The notes: a model not told the origin generated them from the sequence alone. A stretch of DNA of 13,066 bases from Euperipatoides rowelli (GCA_003024985.2 PXIH01S0090378.1), one strand, 5' to 3'. Shown: positions 1-8,996, counted from the first letter of the stretch. Translations and numbers: made by a program.

Positions 1-1169
1 ATTATATGAAATTAAATAAAGATCCTAGCCCTGTAAAGGTTGTGGGCCTTTTTACAATTGATTTGAATTTGTTAAGTTGAAATATTAGCCTAAATAAAAA
101 TTAAATAATAAATAAAGTACTTCTTGTACCTAAAGGACATCTAAAATCACAGTTTCCCAAGTTGAAGATGAAACATATAATGACAAACCAGATAGCATCT
201 ATCCCTATTTAGAATAAACCTTCATCAATAAACTCCAAAAATATTGCTACAGGCAATATAGCATTACATGGACTCTTTATGAGAACCATGATGAGTCACT
301 TAATGCTCTAGAGGCAGAAAGTCTTTCTAAAGACAAACACACTCCGTTTTTATGATTGAAATACAATAATAAAAATTAAAAGTCTTGCCTTTATTCAAAT
401 TCAGGACAAGCTCAAAAATTGTTTTCACTCAGCTTGGGGGAAGTAAATTAATAAATTAAAAAATACATTTACCTGAAACTTTCATAATGAGAGGTTGATA
501 CAGGTTAATCAATCTCAAGATGAATGCATTAAAATATGTGGGCTGTTAGAGTTCAAATGTCAATAGTCTAAATTCATAATAACAAATAGGCCTAGTAACT
601 TTACATAGGCTACAGACTAACTGAGGCATTGTTATTATTCCATTAATATAATTATGAATTATAGCAAGTGCAGGAGCATAACTATTTCAAGTTCTCAAAA
701 TAGGTGAGCATATAGGCACTGGGTGTGGGTGTGGTCAATATTTCAGGACATAGGCTACCATCATGTAATTGCCGAGATGAATCCCTATGATCACTCTTTA
801 CAACTTAAAATATAACAAACTAACAGCTATATTCTAACTAAACATTTAAATAAAATTAATAATTCTTAAGCTGATTTAAAAATAAACATACAATAGGTTC
901 TGGGTGTGATTAGAACAATAGATATGATAAATAGAAAGTTGATTCTCTGAAATAAAAGAATATATTGGAACTTTAAATGATGTATGCTGGCAAGTGTAAG
1001 TGTTTATCCAACAATCACTTAAGGAAGTCCAAGATTAACAATAAAGTTAAACTCTATATCTAGAAACTTAAGAGATTTTTTTTTATAGCGTACTAGCTCA
1101 CATTGACATAATTAGATAATCTTAGATACCAAAATCCAAGGTGTTAAGCTATGACAACATAAAATGAAC
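1..1169. other. AT-rich noncoding stretch, no gene found
   Basis: No frame on either strand stays open for long and I recognise no protein motif. The stretch has many short A/T runs and a few slightly GC-richer islands, including TAGGCCTA at 587-594 and TAGGCTAC at 606-613 and 751-758. A GT-rich patch lies at 718-735. Nothing else could be assigned. Confidence 0.6.
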
Positions 1170-1410
1170 TTGGTATATAAGTGGTATATGTCCATTTTTT
1201 GTTAAATTTCAGTCAGGATCATCAACAGTTGCTTAAACGTATAATTTATCATTGCACAATAATTGATCTAAGTTCTACTTCTTGGTAAAAAAAAAAAAAA
1301 AAAATGTAGAACTTAGATCATTTGTGCATTGATAAATTATGCTTTTAAGTAACTGTTGCTGATCCTAACTCCAATTTAACAAAAAATGGACATAGACCAC
1401 TTGTATACCA
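1170..1410. repeat. Large fold-back inverted repeat with an A-tract loop
   Basis: The left arm (1170-1279) is matched in reverse complement by the right arm (1305-1410). Hand alignment gives about ten mismatches and one 3-base gap over ~110 bases, near 88% identity. The outer ends read TTGGTATA and TATACCAA. The loop (1280-1304) is almost entirely an 18-base A run at 1287-1304. A transcript from either strand would fold into a ~105-bp hairpin. No clear target-site duplication is visible, and the arms encode no recognisable protein. It could be a fold-back or palindromic MITE, or an inverted duplication of a short element that ended in poly-A. The pairing is certain; the origin is inference. 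Confidence 0.9.
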
Positions 1411-2436
1411 ACCCATATAGACTACAATTTGAAATAAATGTTAAGTTTCAAACAAAATTAAAAATTGCAGTTAGAAAATAAAGTAGGCTACAACAAATAA
1501 GCTTTAATGAAGCTATCAATATGATCGATGTGTTTAATGATTAATAAATAAATAAAATTGCTGTATTTTTAGTTACAAAAGAAGCTCTAACACATGATCA
1601 GTTGTCATCTGGTGCAATTTACTGCTTCTAGATAGGGAGGTGTTACTGTGTATTACCTGGTTTTAGGGTGATATTGTTATCTTCTATGTTTCTTGGTTTA
1701 TTTGTACCCTTTTGATTGTATTTTTTATATAGTCTAAAATTTGGTTGCTATTTATAAAAAAAAAGTAGCTATATGTCAAGCACAACAAATATAAAATGTT
1801 TAAACTATAACAATGATTAGAGTACTGAGTTACTTGCTAATGATATTAATAAAAAAAACTAAAAGAAAAATGATAAAAAAAATATATATTTTTAAATGTG
1901 TTTTAAACTTGGACTTTTATAATAAAAATTGACTATTTATGTTCTATACATCCTATCTAGATTTAAAAGTATAATGAAACCCCTGTCTAACATAATAAAA
2001 AAAATCAATAAATTAAAAAAATGTTAAGACACTGATCTGAAGATTTGACAAAAAAAACTTAAAAGAAATGAATAAAAACTCACAGAATTAAGATGACTAT
2101 TGGTTGCTCTCCTTAGGTAGATCTTTGGATGGGTTTTTAGATTATAAAAAGTGCTAAGTTTAAAGTTAATGCTGTTGATGCTCCACAGAGTATGGAATAA
2201 AAAAATAGGGATAGAAGGAGGAGAGGGGGGGGGTGATAAAGTCATTCTTCAGGTTAAAAATTTAATCATAAATATATGGACAGGGTTATTGTTTAGCTTT
2301 AAATATTTAAAAGATTGAAAAGTGTGAATGTACTGTTAGAATGTAGTGTTATGTAAGAAATATCTTGTTGATAATTTTTATTTAAGCTAAAACAGTACGG
2401 TACCTAGAATTAAAAACTTGATTTTTAGTAAGTAGG
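1411..2436. other. AT-rich noncoding stretch with homopolymer runs
   Basis: No gene is recognised. The stretch includes TAGGCTAC at 1484-1491, several A runs and a nine-base G run at 2225-2233 inside a purine-rich patch. A 73-codon minus-strand frame at 2024-2245 is low complexity and resembles no family, so it is not called. Confidence 0.55.
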
Positions 2437-2670
2437 GGTAAAAAAATGAAGAGCAGAGGTCCTCCTAGGGGTACTAGATAATTTTGATTCCTTAACAGTA
2501 TACTTTATGCCTAATGGCCATTCCTTCTCTTCATTTCAGCATTTAAATCTTCAAGTATTATTATTACTCATGTAGGATGCTCATTGCTCAATGTAAGGAT
2601 TATGTCTGCGATGGATTTCTGAGACTTGCATCATTTCTATGGTGATTCTTACCATTCGGTCTATTTCTGC
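2437..2670 (-). pseudogene. Unidentified coding-like relic on the minus strand
   Basis: Reading the minus strand from 2670 down to 2437 gives 78 codons interrupted by only three stops, all TGA. The predicted residues are mixed and protein-like rather than low complexity: charged and polar residues, with short strings such as EIDRMVRITIEMMQVSEIH near the start and EWPLGIKYTVKES nearer the end. Just upstream on that strand the DNA reads CCTAG before the first codon, which would fit a splice acceptor but proves nothing. I do not recognise the family. It may be a decayed exon, a decayed transposon protein, or chance. Base composition here is less AT-rich than its surroundings. The open frame is seen; coding origin is inference. 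Confidence 0.2.
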
Positions 2671-3550
2671 CTAGGATTTTGGTGGTAANAACATATTATT
2701 TTTTCCGGCTCATCTAATTAACTAAAGTTTGTCCTTTTCTGAGGATTTTTGACTGAAAGCAAATTAAAAGTTGATTGTTATTCAAACATAATTATATCAT
2801 TTTACCTCTTTTTTTAGTATGGACGGACAGACAATCACTTCTTTGTCTGAACTGTTAATTATATGTTTAAGGCTGTGTCTTCTTTTAGCTCTATATATAT
2901 TTGACAATTCATTTTAGTTTCTTTCTGTCATAAAAGTTAGTTGTTTTAAAATAAAAAAATAAGAATAATGTTCTTGGCTGTTGTATATGACATTGGATTA
3001 CATGTTCTATTATTTAATATGGCATATCTTGAATAATGTATCAGTTTTCTCTTTTGCGAAAGTTGACTGTTAAGATAAGGAAGACGATGGTAGTCATTCC
3101 TTGATGCTCATTTACATAATTCCATAACTCCCAAAGAAAACTAGTGGTTGAATTTAATCGCAAGCTTAAATTTTCAGTAAAAGGTCTTAAAGTACTAATT
3201 TATTCCTTTGTTAGGCCAATTAAATTTTTATAGTGGATGCTTTATTTAAAATGTTTAAATATCCAAAAGACTAAGCTAGGTGGTCAGTAGGGGTGATTTT
3301 AGGAAAGTCAATATAGCCTTTTCTAAACTGGTGAAAATCTTTGTTAGTTGGTTAAAAGTCACAGCAGGATGTTCATTGGAATTATTGGTGCATTGCTTAA
3401 TTTTAAAATGAATGAACAATTAAATTGTGTGCAGAAATTAAGATATTTAACTAAAGATCCAATATTGAAAATGTGGAAGAGCAATTAGGAATTAATGAAA
3501 ATTTATGCTCAAGATGATAAAATGTTGGAGACATAAGTAGCCTACTATGA
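2671..3550. other. AT-rich noncoding stretch, no gene found
   Basis: No convincing coding signal is seen. The part from about 3150 to 3550 could hold further, more decayed sequence of the LINE relic that follows, because short lysine-rich frames occur there. I could not match it to a domain. Confidence 0.45.
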
Positions 3551-4106
3551 AAACACAAAACAGATCAAACTCTTCAGTCCTACAGAAATAAAAATGTTTC
3601 AATCATACAAATAAAGAGACTTGGTGTGATACATTGTTAGAGAATTTCTATATATGTTTTGGATATACTGCCAACCAAAACAAAACTGGATTATATGAGT
3701 TTAAGAGGATTAGATGAAATAATGTGTGCGTTCTGTAACGACTATATGGAAACTGTTGAACATCTGTTTTGGATGAGCAGAAGGAAATTCAGGCTAACTT
3801 AAATGCTATTGCAAATAAATATGATATAAAATTGATTGCTTATATCAAATTATGTAAAAAACGCAAAACAATAAGAAAATGTTTACACAATATGGTGTAA
3901 AAGATGTGATATAATATTTCAGAAAAATAAAATAAATTAAATAAAAATTAAAATATTTCAGAAAAAAAATGATATATAATTTGAAAGACTATTTTAGGAA
4001 AAGGTTAGCATATTATTATAATTTAGATCTGTTTGCTAAATGTCAATCACCACTGAATAAACTTTGTGATAAACATTTGATCAATGTTATACTGGAAATG
4101 ATTTAA
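3551..4106 (+). pseudogene. L1/Tx1-like LINE ORF2, C-terminal relic
   Basis: LINE ORF2 proteins carry endonuclease and reverse transcriptase and end in a cysteine-rich segment used in retrotransposition. The frame starting at 3551 and ending at a TAA at 3803 contains ILPTKTKL (from 3665), then MCAFCNDYMETVEHLFW. This is the C-x2-C ... ET-x-EHLFW signature of L1/Tx1-type ORF2 C-termini. The cysteine expected just after LFW is missing. A one-base shift after LFW opens another lysine-rich frame running to a stop near 3900. After a ~40-bp A-rich insertion flanked by repeated AATATTTCAGAAAA, a third open piece (3972-4106, 44 codons plus stop) contains KDYFRKRLAYYYNLDL, plausibly the ORF2 tail. One internal stop lies near 3640. 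The RT core was not recognised upstream. Non-functional; assignment to the L1/Tx1 group is by motif memory. Confidence 0.72.
3913..3967 (+). repeat. Short direct repeat flanking an A-rich insertion in the LINE tail
   Basis: AATATTTCAGAAAA occurs at 3913 and again at 3952, 39 bases apart, with AT-rich filler between. The two pieces of LINE-like frame lie either side, so this looks like a local tandem duplication that broke the relic further. Confidence 0.6.
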
Positions 4107-4732
4107 ACCTAAAGGCTCTCGGTAAGATTTGTGAATTATTTTTTGATATAGCCTACATGTTTATTTATTTTTTTCATCTTTTGATATGAAATTCATTTCT
4201 CCAGGTGTTAACTGTATATAAATGTGTTATATATTTCTATATTATTCTGGTTTTTAGAGTGTAAAATCTTTTTTTACTTGTANTAGCTTAATAAATTATT
4301 CTCACATCCTAATTCTCGCAGGAATATTTTAGAGCTAAATTTATAATGTCATCATAGAAATGTAAAAGGTAAAAATATTATTTGATTTATCACCAATGTG
4401 ATGACATTTAACTAAAATAATTGTTGTCATATGTGTTATTCAATTAAAAATGGAGAAATTTCAATACTAAATAAATAAAGAAATCAATAATAGTTTATAA
4501 ACATCATGTTTTGGATTCTGGCAATTTTCATTCTTAACTGCATATTGGATTAGATTTTCTTTTCAAGTATTATAGTAAAATAAAAATCTGAAAAGGTAAA
4601 TTTTTATTTAGATTTTTTTTTTAATAAAACAATCGATTTTTTTTTCTTAAACGTATCAATTAAAATTATCCTTATCATTTTTTTTTTAAAAAAAAAAATA
4701 CCCACTATGTACTATTCACACTATGTACAAAC
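4107..4732. other. AT-rich noncoding stretch, no gene found
   Basis: The stretch is T- and A-run rich, with one N at 4283, and includes TAGCCTAC at 4149-4156. A short direct repeat CACTATGTAC occurs at 4703-4712 and 4718-4727, immediately before the transposon fragment. No coding or RNA gene is seen. Confidence 0.55.
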
Positions 4733-4912
4733 TTAAAGGTCAAATGTAACGATTTTTTTATTTTATTTTTATTATTATTGATTTTCAAAGATAATTACTA
4801 AAAAAAAATTCCACTGGAAAAAAAAATTAAAATCCATATAAAAAAGTTATTTAAAGATAAAATTAAGACTATTGCTATCCTCAGTCTGAGATAACAAATT
4901 GAAACTTTCACA
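4733..4912 (+). mobile_element. Fragment of the TTAA-flanked DNA element (one end)
   Basis: The fragment starts TTAA-AGGTCAAATGTAAC, the same end as the fuller copy at 5641-6275, and runs in parallel with it for ~180 bases. Shared blocks include TTATTTAAAGATAAAATTAA, CTATCCTCAGTCTGAGAT and ACAAATTGAAACTTTCACA. The similarity stops abruptly at the N and A run beginning at 4913. The opposite end of this copy was not found nearby, so it is a truncated copy or one interrupted by later insertion. It is non-coding, like a MITE. The repeat is directly visible; membership in a transposon family is inferred from the other copy. Confidence 0.75.
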
Positions 4913-5012
4913 NAAAAAAAAAAAAAAAATTGGTGAAAAACTGCAGACTCAATATTTTAATTTATGTTTGGTCATTATTAACGCTTTATTGATATTTCCT
5001 ATTGTTTTTTTT

Positions 5013-5046
5013 GGGGGGAAGGGGGGTTCATATGGGTTCATATGGG
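5013..5046 (+). other. G-quadruplex-type motif made partly of a 10-bp tandem repeat
   Basis: There are four G tracts: GGGGGG (5013-5018), GGGGGG (5021-5026), GGG (5034-5036) and GGG (5044-5046). The loops are 2, 7 and 7 bases, which fits the usual G3+N1-7 pattern. The second half is a tandem repeat of TTCATATGGG (5027-5036 and 5037-5046). It lies in otherwise T-rich DNA. Whether it folds in the cell is unknown. Confidence 0.65.
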
Positions 5047-5640
5047 TTGATATTTTTTTAATCTTGGATTCTCATTTATTTCATCTACCTTGTGACAAAT
5101 TAATTTGAATGTTTATGCTTTCTAGTTCTTTATCTGTCTTTAACTTTCTTATTGTATTTTATATCTATCTGCCCAAATCTTATCGAATAAACCAACTATA
5201 GTACTATGGCTAGAAGTCCCAGATTTTTTTTTTTTAAAGTTAAGGCCCAACATGGTTGATGAGTTTGTGTATGAGGGGGAAAGGGAATTTATTTTTTATT
5301 TTTCTTATGGCAAAAAAATATTGAAGAAAAAACTCACTTTGGTTTCAGTAATGTCAGAAATAGTGAATTGTTGATAAAGGTTCCTCTGCAATCCTAATAC
5401 AAAATAATAAAAAAATTTAGTCATATAATTTTCAATTTATTTTACTTTTTTTTTATATCGGAAGTATTTTTATCTTAAGGTTAAAACACAAGCACTTGCA
5501 ACATAAATTTAATTACTGTTATTCAAACTATGCTATTTAATTTAATTTGTTCAACAAGATTTAACCATAGATTTATTCAAAGTTACAAACAATCAAAACA
5601 ATGAACAATTACAATTAAAACCATATAAAAATGGTAATGA
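5047..5640. other. AT-rich noncoding stretch between two transposon copies
   Basis: No coding frame or RNA gene is recognised. The frame at 4899-5108 begins inside an A run containing an N and is not credible. T runs at 5224-5235 and short purine-rich patches near 5272-5286 are the only local features. Confidence 0.5.
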
Positions 5641-6275
5641 TTAAAGGTCAAATATAACAGTTTTTATTATTATTATTATTGATTTTCAAAGAAAAAATTC
5701 CACAGAAAAAAAAAATTTTAAATGCATAAAAAAAAGTTATTTAAAGATAAAATTAAGACTAAATATTGCTATCCTCAGTCTGAGATTACAAATTGAAACT
5801 TTCACATTTTTGGAGGGTCTGAGATTAATTTGATGAAATTTTCTCCTCAGCTGTTTTCTTTGTAATGATTTAACATGTAAATAGAGGTATGTTAAACTTT
5901 ATTAAAGGTCATTTTGATTTTTTTTTTTTAAATATTGGACTTAAAAAGCACAAAGGATGAATTTGATTATGATTTTTTTACAAGTATTTAAACCCTTAGT
6001 GCACATGATTCCCAGCTTTAAGCTGACAAAGATAGCAAATATTCTATAGTTATGTATAGCAAGATGTATTCATTTCTAGTCTATGAAATCACAGAATATC
6101 TCCCCTGGTGTATACAGTGGACAATGTTGGTTTAAGGGGGAGGAGCTAAAGTCAATTATTTTAAAACTTGAATTGTAAATAACTATTTTTTTTTCTAGTG
6201 GATATTTTTTTTAGTAAATATTTTTGAAATTCAATAATAGAAAAATTTTAAAAATCCGATACATTTGACCTTTAA
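5641..6275. mobile_element. Non-autonomous TTAA-type DNA transposon (MITE-like), full copy
   Basis: The element is bounded by TTAA at 5641-5644 and TTAA at 6272-6275, with ends AGGTCAAAT and ATTTGACCT inside them. The two ends can be aligned in inverted orientation for roughly 100-120 bases, passing through TATTATTGAxTTTCAAA, AAATTCCAC/AATATCCACT and GTTATTT blocks, at lower identity inward. Length is ~627 bp between the TTAA copies, with no transposase frame. TTAA duplications are typical of piggyBac and Kolobok elements. The T2/Kolobok group described in Xenopus begins TTAAAGG, which this resembles, whereas piggyBac ends usually begin CCC. A second TTAAAGGTCA lies inside at about 5902, suggesting internal rearrangement or nesting. 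The Kolobok/T2 link is inference. Confidence 0.7.
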
Positions 6276-6299
6276 TATACATTGATAAAAAGTCTACTT

Positions 6300-7083
6300 G
6301 TACAAAGTCTAATCTGAAGTTAACACTCCTCAGATTCGAACTAGTGACCAGCTTAGTCGCTGTAGTGCCGATTCAGAGTGAAATGCACATATTGTGATTA
6401 ATGAGGCATGATCTGAAAAACCTAGGGGCCTAATGTCTAACTCTAAAAAGGAGAAAACATTTCTAGAAATAAATATGTAATCCAAAGTATTGGATGTCGC
6501 TGCAAAGCGAATAGGAACATCCCCCATTCCCATGATTTGAGACAAACTAATTAAATGCAAGGAGTCCAAGACTAACATAAATTTAACATCTTGCAACAAC
6601 CAATCATGGTCAAAATTCCCCGCAACAAGAATAATGGCATGCCTAACAGGAAAATAAGAAACTGCCTACCTAAACAAAGCCATATTGGCCACCCTAGACT
6701 GCATACCATAATAATTCAAAAGAAGGTATACCTCACCCCCTAAAAAAAAAGAAATAATTATATATCTAGGATCGGACCTAACCAGTAACCACCTTTAAGT
6801 CTGTCACTCCAGGGGATTTTGAAATAAAAATAATAACCCCAGTGCTAGACCCCTGAAAAAATCATAATACTTGACAAACATATCCAATCCCCCCCCCCCC
6901 CTACCCAACACTAATATTTGACTGCTGCAAAAAACATAAATCTACATCATGGGCTATCAGATACTCTAAAAGCTGTTTCCTCTTGCGGTAAGTGTTAATA
7001 CCCTGTGCATGAAAAAAATGCACTTTTAAATGAACATTGCCATTTAAGACTTGGGCCATGCTATATTGAAGGTAACACAACAC
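6300..7083 (-). pseudogene. LINE ORF2 apurinic-type endonuclease domain, broken
   Basis: This domain nicks the genomic target to prime reverse transcription. The N-terminal piece (7083-6901) carries AQGINTYRKRKQLLEYL and HDVDLCFLQQSNI, matching the conserved N-x-N-G-(I/L) region and the LQE(T/S) box; the catalytic Glu is Gln here. A 13-base G run on this strand (6889-6901) then breaks the frame. Stops and shifts follow through ~6600, with ILVAGNFDHDW (about 6600-6630) standing for the GDFN box, so its Asp is Asn. The C-terminal piece (6599-6330) retains SNTLDYIFISRN and GFSDHASLI, the latter with the conserved Ser-Asp-His at 6416-6408. It ends near ALQRLSWSL, the usual start of the linker to the RT, after which stops accumulate. 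Clearly inactive. Confidence 0.85.
6889..6901. repeat. C13 homopolymer inside the LINE endonuclease
   Basis: Thirteen consecutive C residues (G on the coding minus strand). The upstream endonuclease frame ends here and does not continue in phase, so slippage in the run probably contributed to the frame break. Length may be unreliable in the assembly. Confidence 0.85.
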
Positions 7084-7381
7084 ACAATGTAATAGAGATA
7101 ATCACCAAAATTATCCACAGGAAAGCATACTATCAGATAACCCAAAAGAAAGAGGAAATAAAAAATACATAAAATAAAGAAAATTGGAGAAAATTAAAGG
7201 CATTCAAAAATATGTAATCACCTGAGGTACAAGGTGCAACAACATTAGCCACCCTAAGCAGCTGACAAAAAAAAGAAAAGAAAAAAAGGCAACATTGCTA
7301 GATTGTGCACTATATTGAGAGAACTCATCAACATTGAAATTAAATAGTACATTCAAAAGAAAAAAGCCAGCACATCTTGAA
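7084..7381 (-). other. ORF1-ORF2 spacer of the LINE
   Basis: About 300 bases separate the ORF1 stop (7382) from the start of the recognisable endonuclease (7083). The 70-codon frame at 7204-7416 overlaps the ORF1 tail in another phase, has no known motif and is probably chance. Nothing else is seen. Confidence 0.5.
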
Positions 7382-8296
7382 TCAACCATCAACCTTGATT
7401 TTTTTATGTTCTCCACCCCCTCCCCTTTCTAGAATCCAAATCTTGAACTGGTAACCCTTTTTAAAACTCTGATGACAGTCAGTTACAGCATCATCAGATT
7501 CTACCTGAACTTTAGCATTTTCAGACTCCTGTGAAAATAAATCTGATGTCTGAAGCAAGCCTGGGGCTGATCGGGGCCCCCATCCATCACATACTCAGCA
7601 TGACCAGCCTGAGAATCAACAATATTATCCAAGAGCACATCCTGCCCCTCTACTGGGGACTGAAGACTAACCTTATCCGCTTGAATATTATCTTGTAAAA
7701 TTTGACTATATGAGCGGAAGCAAGAGTGACACCCCCCTACTGAAGAGAGCGGCATACATCACACCACCTATATTCACATTCTCTGACCATGTGAGACATG
7801 TTTCTGCAGCAGAAACATGCCCGGGGTCCCAAAAATACTAACCCAGCCCTTGAGTTAGCCCCCGACCTAATCAAATAAGGTAACAACATCTTGTCAAGAT
7901 TTTTATTTAGGGAGAAAGTCACTTGAATAGGGGTAGTAGTAAGGAAAAGCTCCTCATCAATCCTTCTTACAGTCGGTCTCATCGACCGTATCAAAATCAT
8001 GAAGAATCTCTGACAATTCAGCCATATCTACTTTTGCCAGCATCCAGAGGATTGTAAACTTAACTCAGCATACAAAACAAATTTGCCATCAAACTTTACA
8101 AACAGCTGTTAAACTAGATAATAGCCACTTCTGACTTGAACTCTATCAAATATGCTGGATAGTTCAATCTTGAGTATTCGTCTAAATCCCTTAGAATGTC
8201 AAAGGAATTGAATACATCTATCAAACTGTACAAAGAAAAAGTTTGCGGTTTAAAGTTCGCATTTACTACAATAAAAACATTTGACATTGCCGTCAC
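7382..8296 (-). pseudogene. LINE ORF1 (Gag-like, CCHC zinc knuckle), frameshifted
   Basis: ORF1 proteins of Tx1/L1-like LINEs bind the element RNA. Piece one (8296-8114) contains NANFKPQTFSLYSLIDVF and PAYLIEFKSEVA, resembling the RRM-like part. Piece two (8000-7737) contains QVTFSLNKNLDKMLLPYL, then CFCCRNMSHMVREC, an exact C-x2-C-x4-H-x4-C knuckle, and CDVC, the start of a second knuckle. The second knuckle completes only after a frame change at a G run near 7735, where HSCFRSYSQILQDN follows (7755-7501 frame). A further shift near 7535 leads into an acidic then basic tail ending at a stop at 7382. At least three frame changes plus a gap between 8114 and 8000 make it a pseudogene. The overall order (RRM-like, knuckles, acidic tail) fits the family. 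Confidence 0.82.
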
Positions 8297-8977
8297 CCAG
8301 CGTCTGATAAGAATTAAAATTGTTTATAACAATTTCTTTACTATTGCTTACCGCAATATTATTTGAGGGACTATTTATTTTGGAGACCACGCTAAATCCA
8401 ACACAAATCAACATTGCTTGGATGCTAAGCTGTACAATATAGCTACTATGAACTCTGGGTATCGTTACAGAACTCCATAAAATATAAAACAACGACATGA
8501 CTTGAAAAACAGGCAAATTGTTAAAGAAACTTACATGATACTACAATACAAACAGCCTCACACTATGAAACAGATCTTTAAATATACATTTTCCGCAAGG
8601 AATACATCCATATAATAAAATAAAATAAAATTTGGCCGAAGACAATCCCCAGGTTGTAGTCAAAATCCCTAGGTGTCACATCGAATAGTTAGTTACCATT
8701 TTTTCAGCTTCTTTTTTTTTTTCCCATATTTTCAGGATCATGAAATTTTCTAAAAAATATTTACATCAACATAAATTAATGTTTGTGATGGTTTTTATGA
8801 ATGTCCTGAATTTAATGTAATTATATATTAGTGGCAATACTACATGATGATTGGACTGTGTTAAGGTTCCTTCTTTTCACAACAATGCTAGATCAAAAAC
8901 GGTATTGTTTTGACTAGTTAACAATTATCAAAAAAAATGTTTTTTTGGGAGAATTTAATTCTGTTTTCACTAATTTA

Positions 8978-8996
8978 ACCCTGCAGTCGTCTCGGT
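8978..8996 (+). repeat. 19-bp motif, inverted copy at 12716-12734
   Basis: ACCCTGCAGTCGTCTCGGT here matches the reverse complement of 12716-12734 at 18 of 19 positions. GC content is far above the surroundings. Similarity does not extend convincingly beyond the motif. It may be a terminal inverted repeat of an unrecognised DNA element, or a copied end. Confidence 0.6.

Larger units (their letters stand above)
6276..8520 (-). mobile_element. Tx1/L1-like LINE, 5' part only, decayed
   Basis: On the minus strand an ORF1 relic (8296 to 7382) is followed by an ORF2 endonuclease relic (7083 to 6330), the order expected for a two-ORF L1/Tx1-type non-LTR retrotransposon. No reverse transcriptase follows: recognisable sequence fades at ~6300 and the TTAA element begins at 6275. 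Losing the 3' side is the reverse of the usual 5' truncation of LINE copies, so a later deletion or insertion is likely. Sequence above 8300 up to ~8640 may be 5' UTR but has no diagnostic feature. The limits are approximate. Confidence 0.82.

Noticed and set aside
1287-1304. Poly-A tail of a processed pseudogene
   Set aside because: The A run is the loop of the fold-back repeat, and sequence upstream of it encodes nothing recognisable.
2024-2245. 73-codon minus-strand open frame
   Set aside because: Low-complexity, Ser/Phe/Leu-rich translation of a purine-rich patch, with no domain and no related fragment nearby.
4899-5108. 69-codon plus-strand open frame
   Set aside because: It starts in an A run containing an N, and its lysine string is a homopolymer artefact. 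The hydrophobic rest is what T-rich DNA gives by chance.
7204-7416. 70-codon minus-strand frame with a hydrophobic C-terminus
   Set aside because: It overlaps the ORF1 tail in a different phase and shows no motif. Most likely chance within the LINE spacer.
8250-8516. 88-codon minus-strand frame at the LINE 5' side
   Set aside because: Its end reads the ORF1 start in the wrong phase, and its upstream part has no recognisable domain. It is treated as LINE 5' sequence rather than a gene.
3551-8520. The + strand LINE tail (3551-4106) and the - strand LINE 5' part (6276-8520) as one 5'-inverted (twin-primed) insertion
   Set aside because: Twin priming would place the inverted 5' part upstream of the 3' part. 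Here it lies on the downstream side, with other elements between, so they are more likely separate copies.
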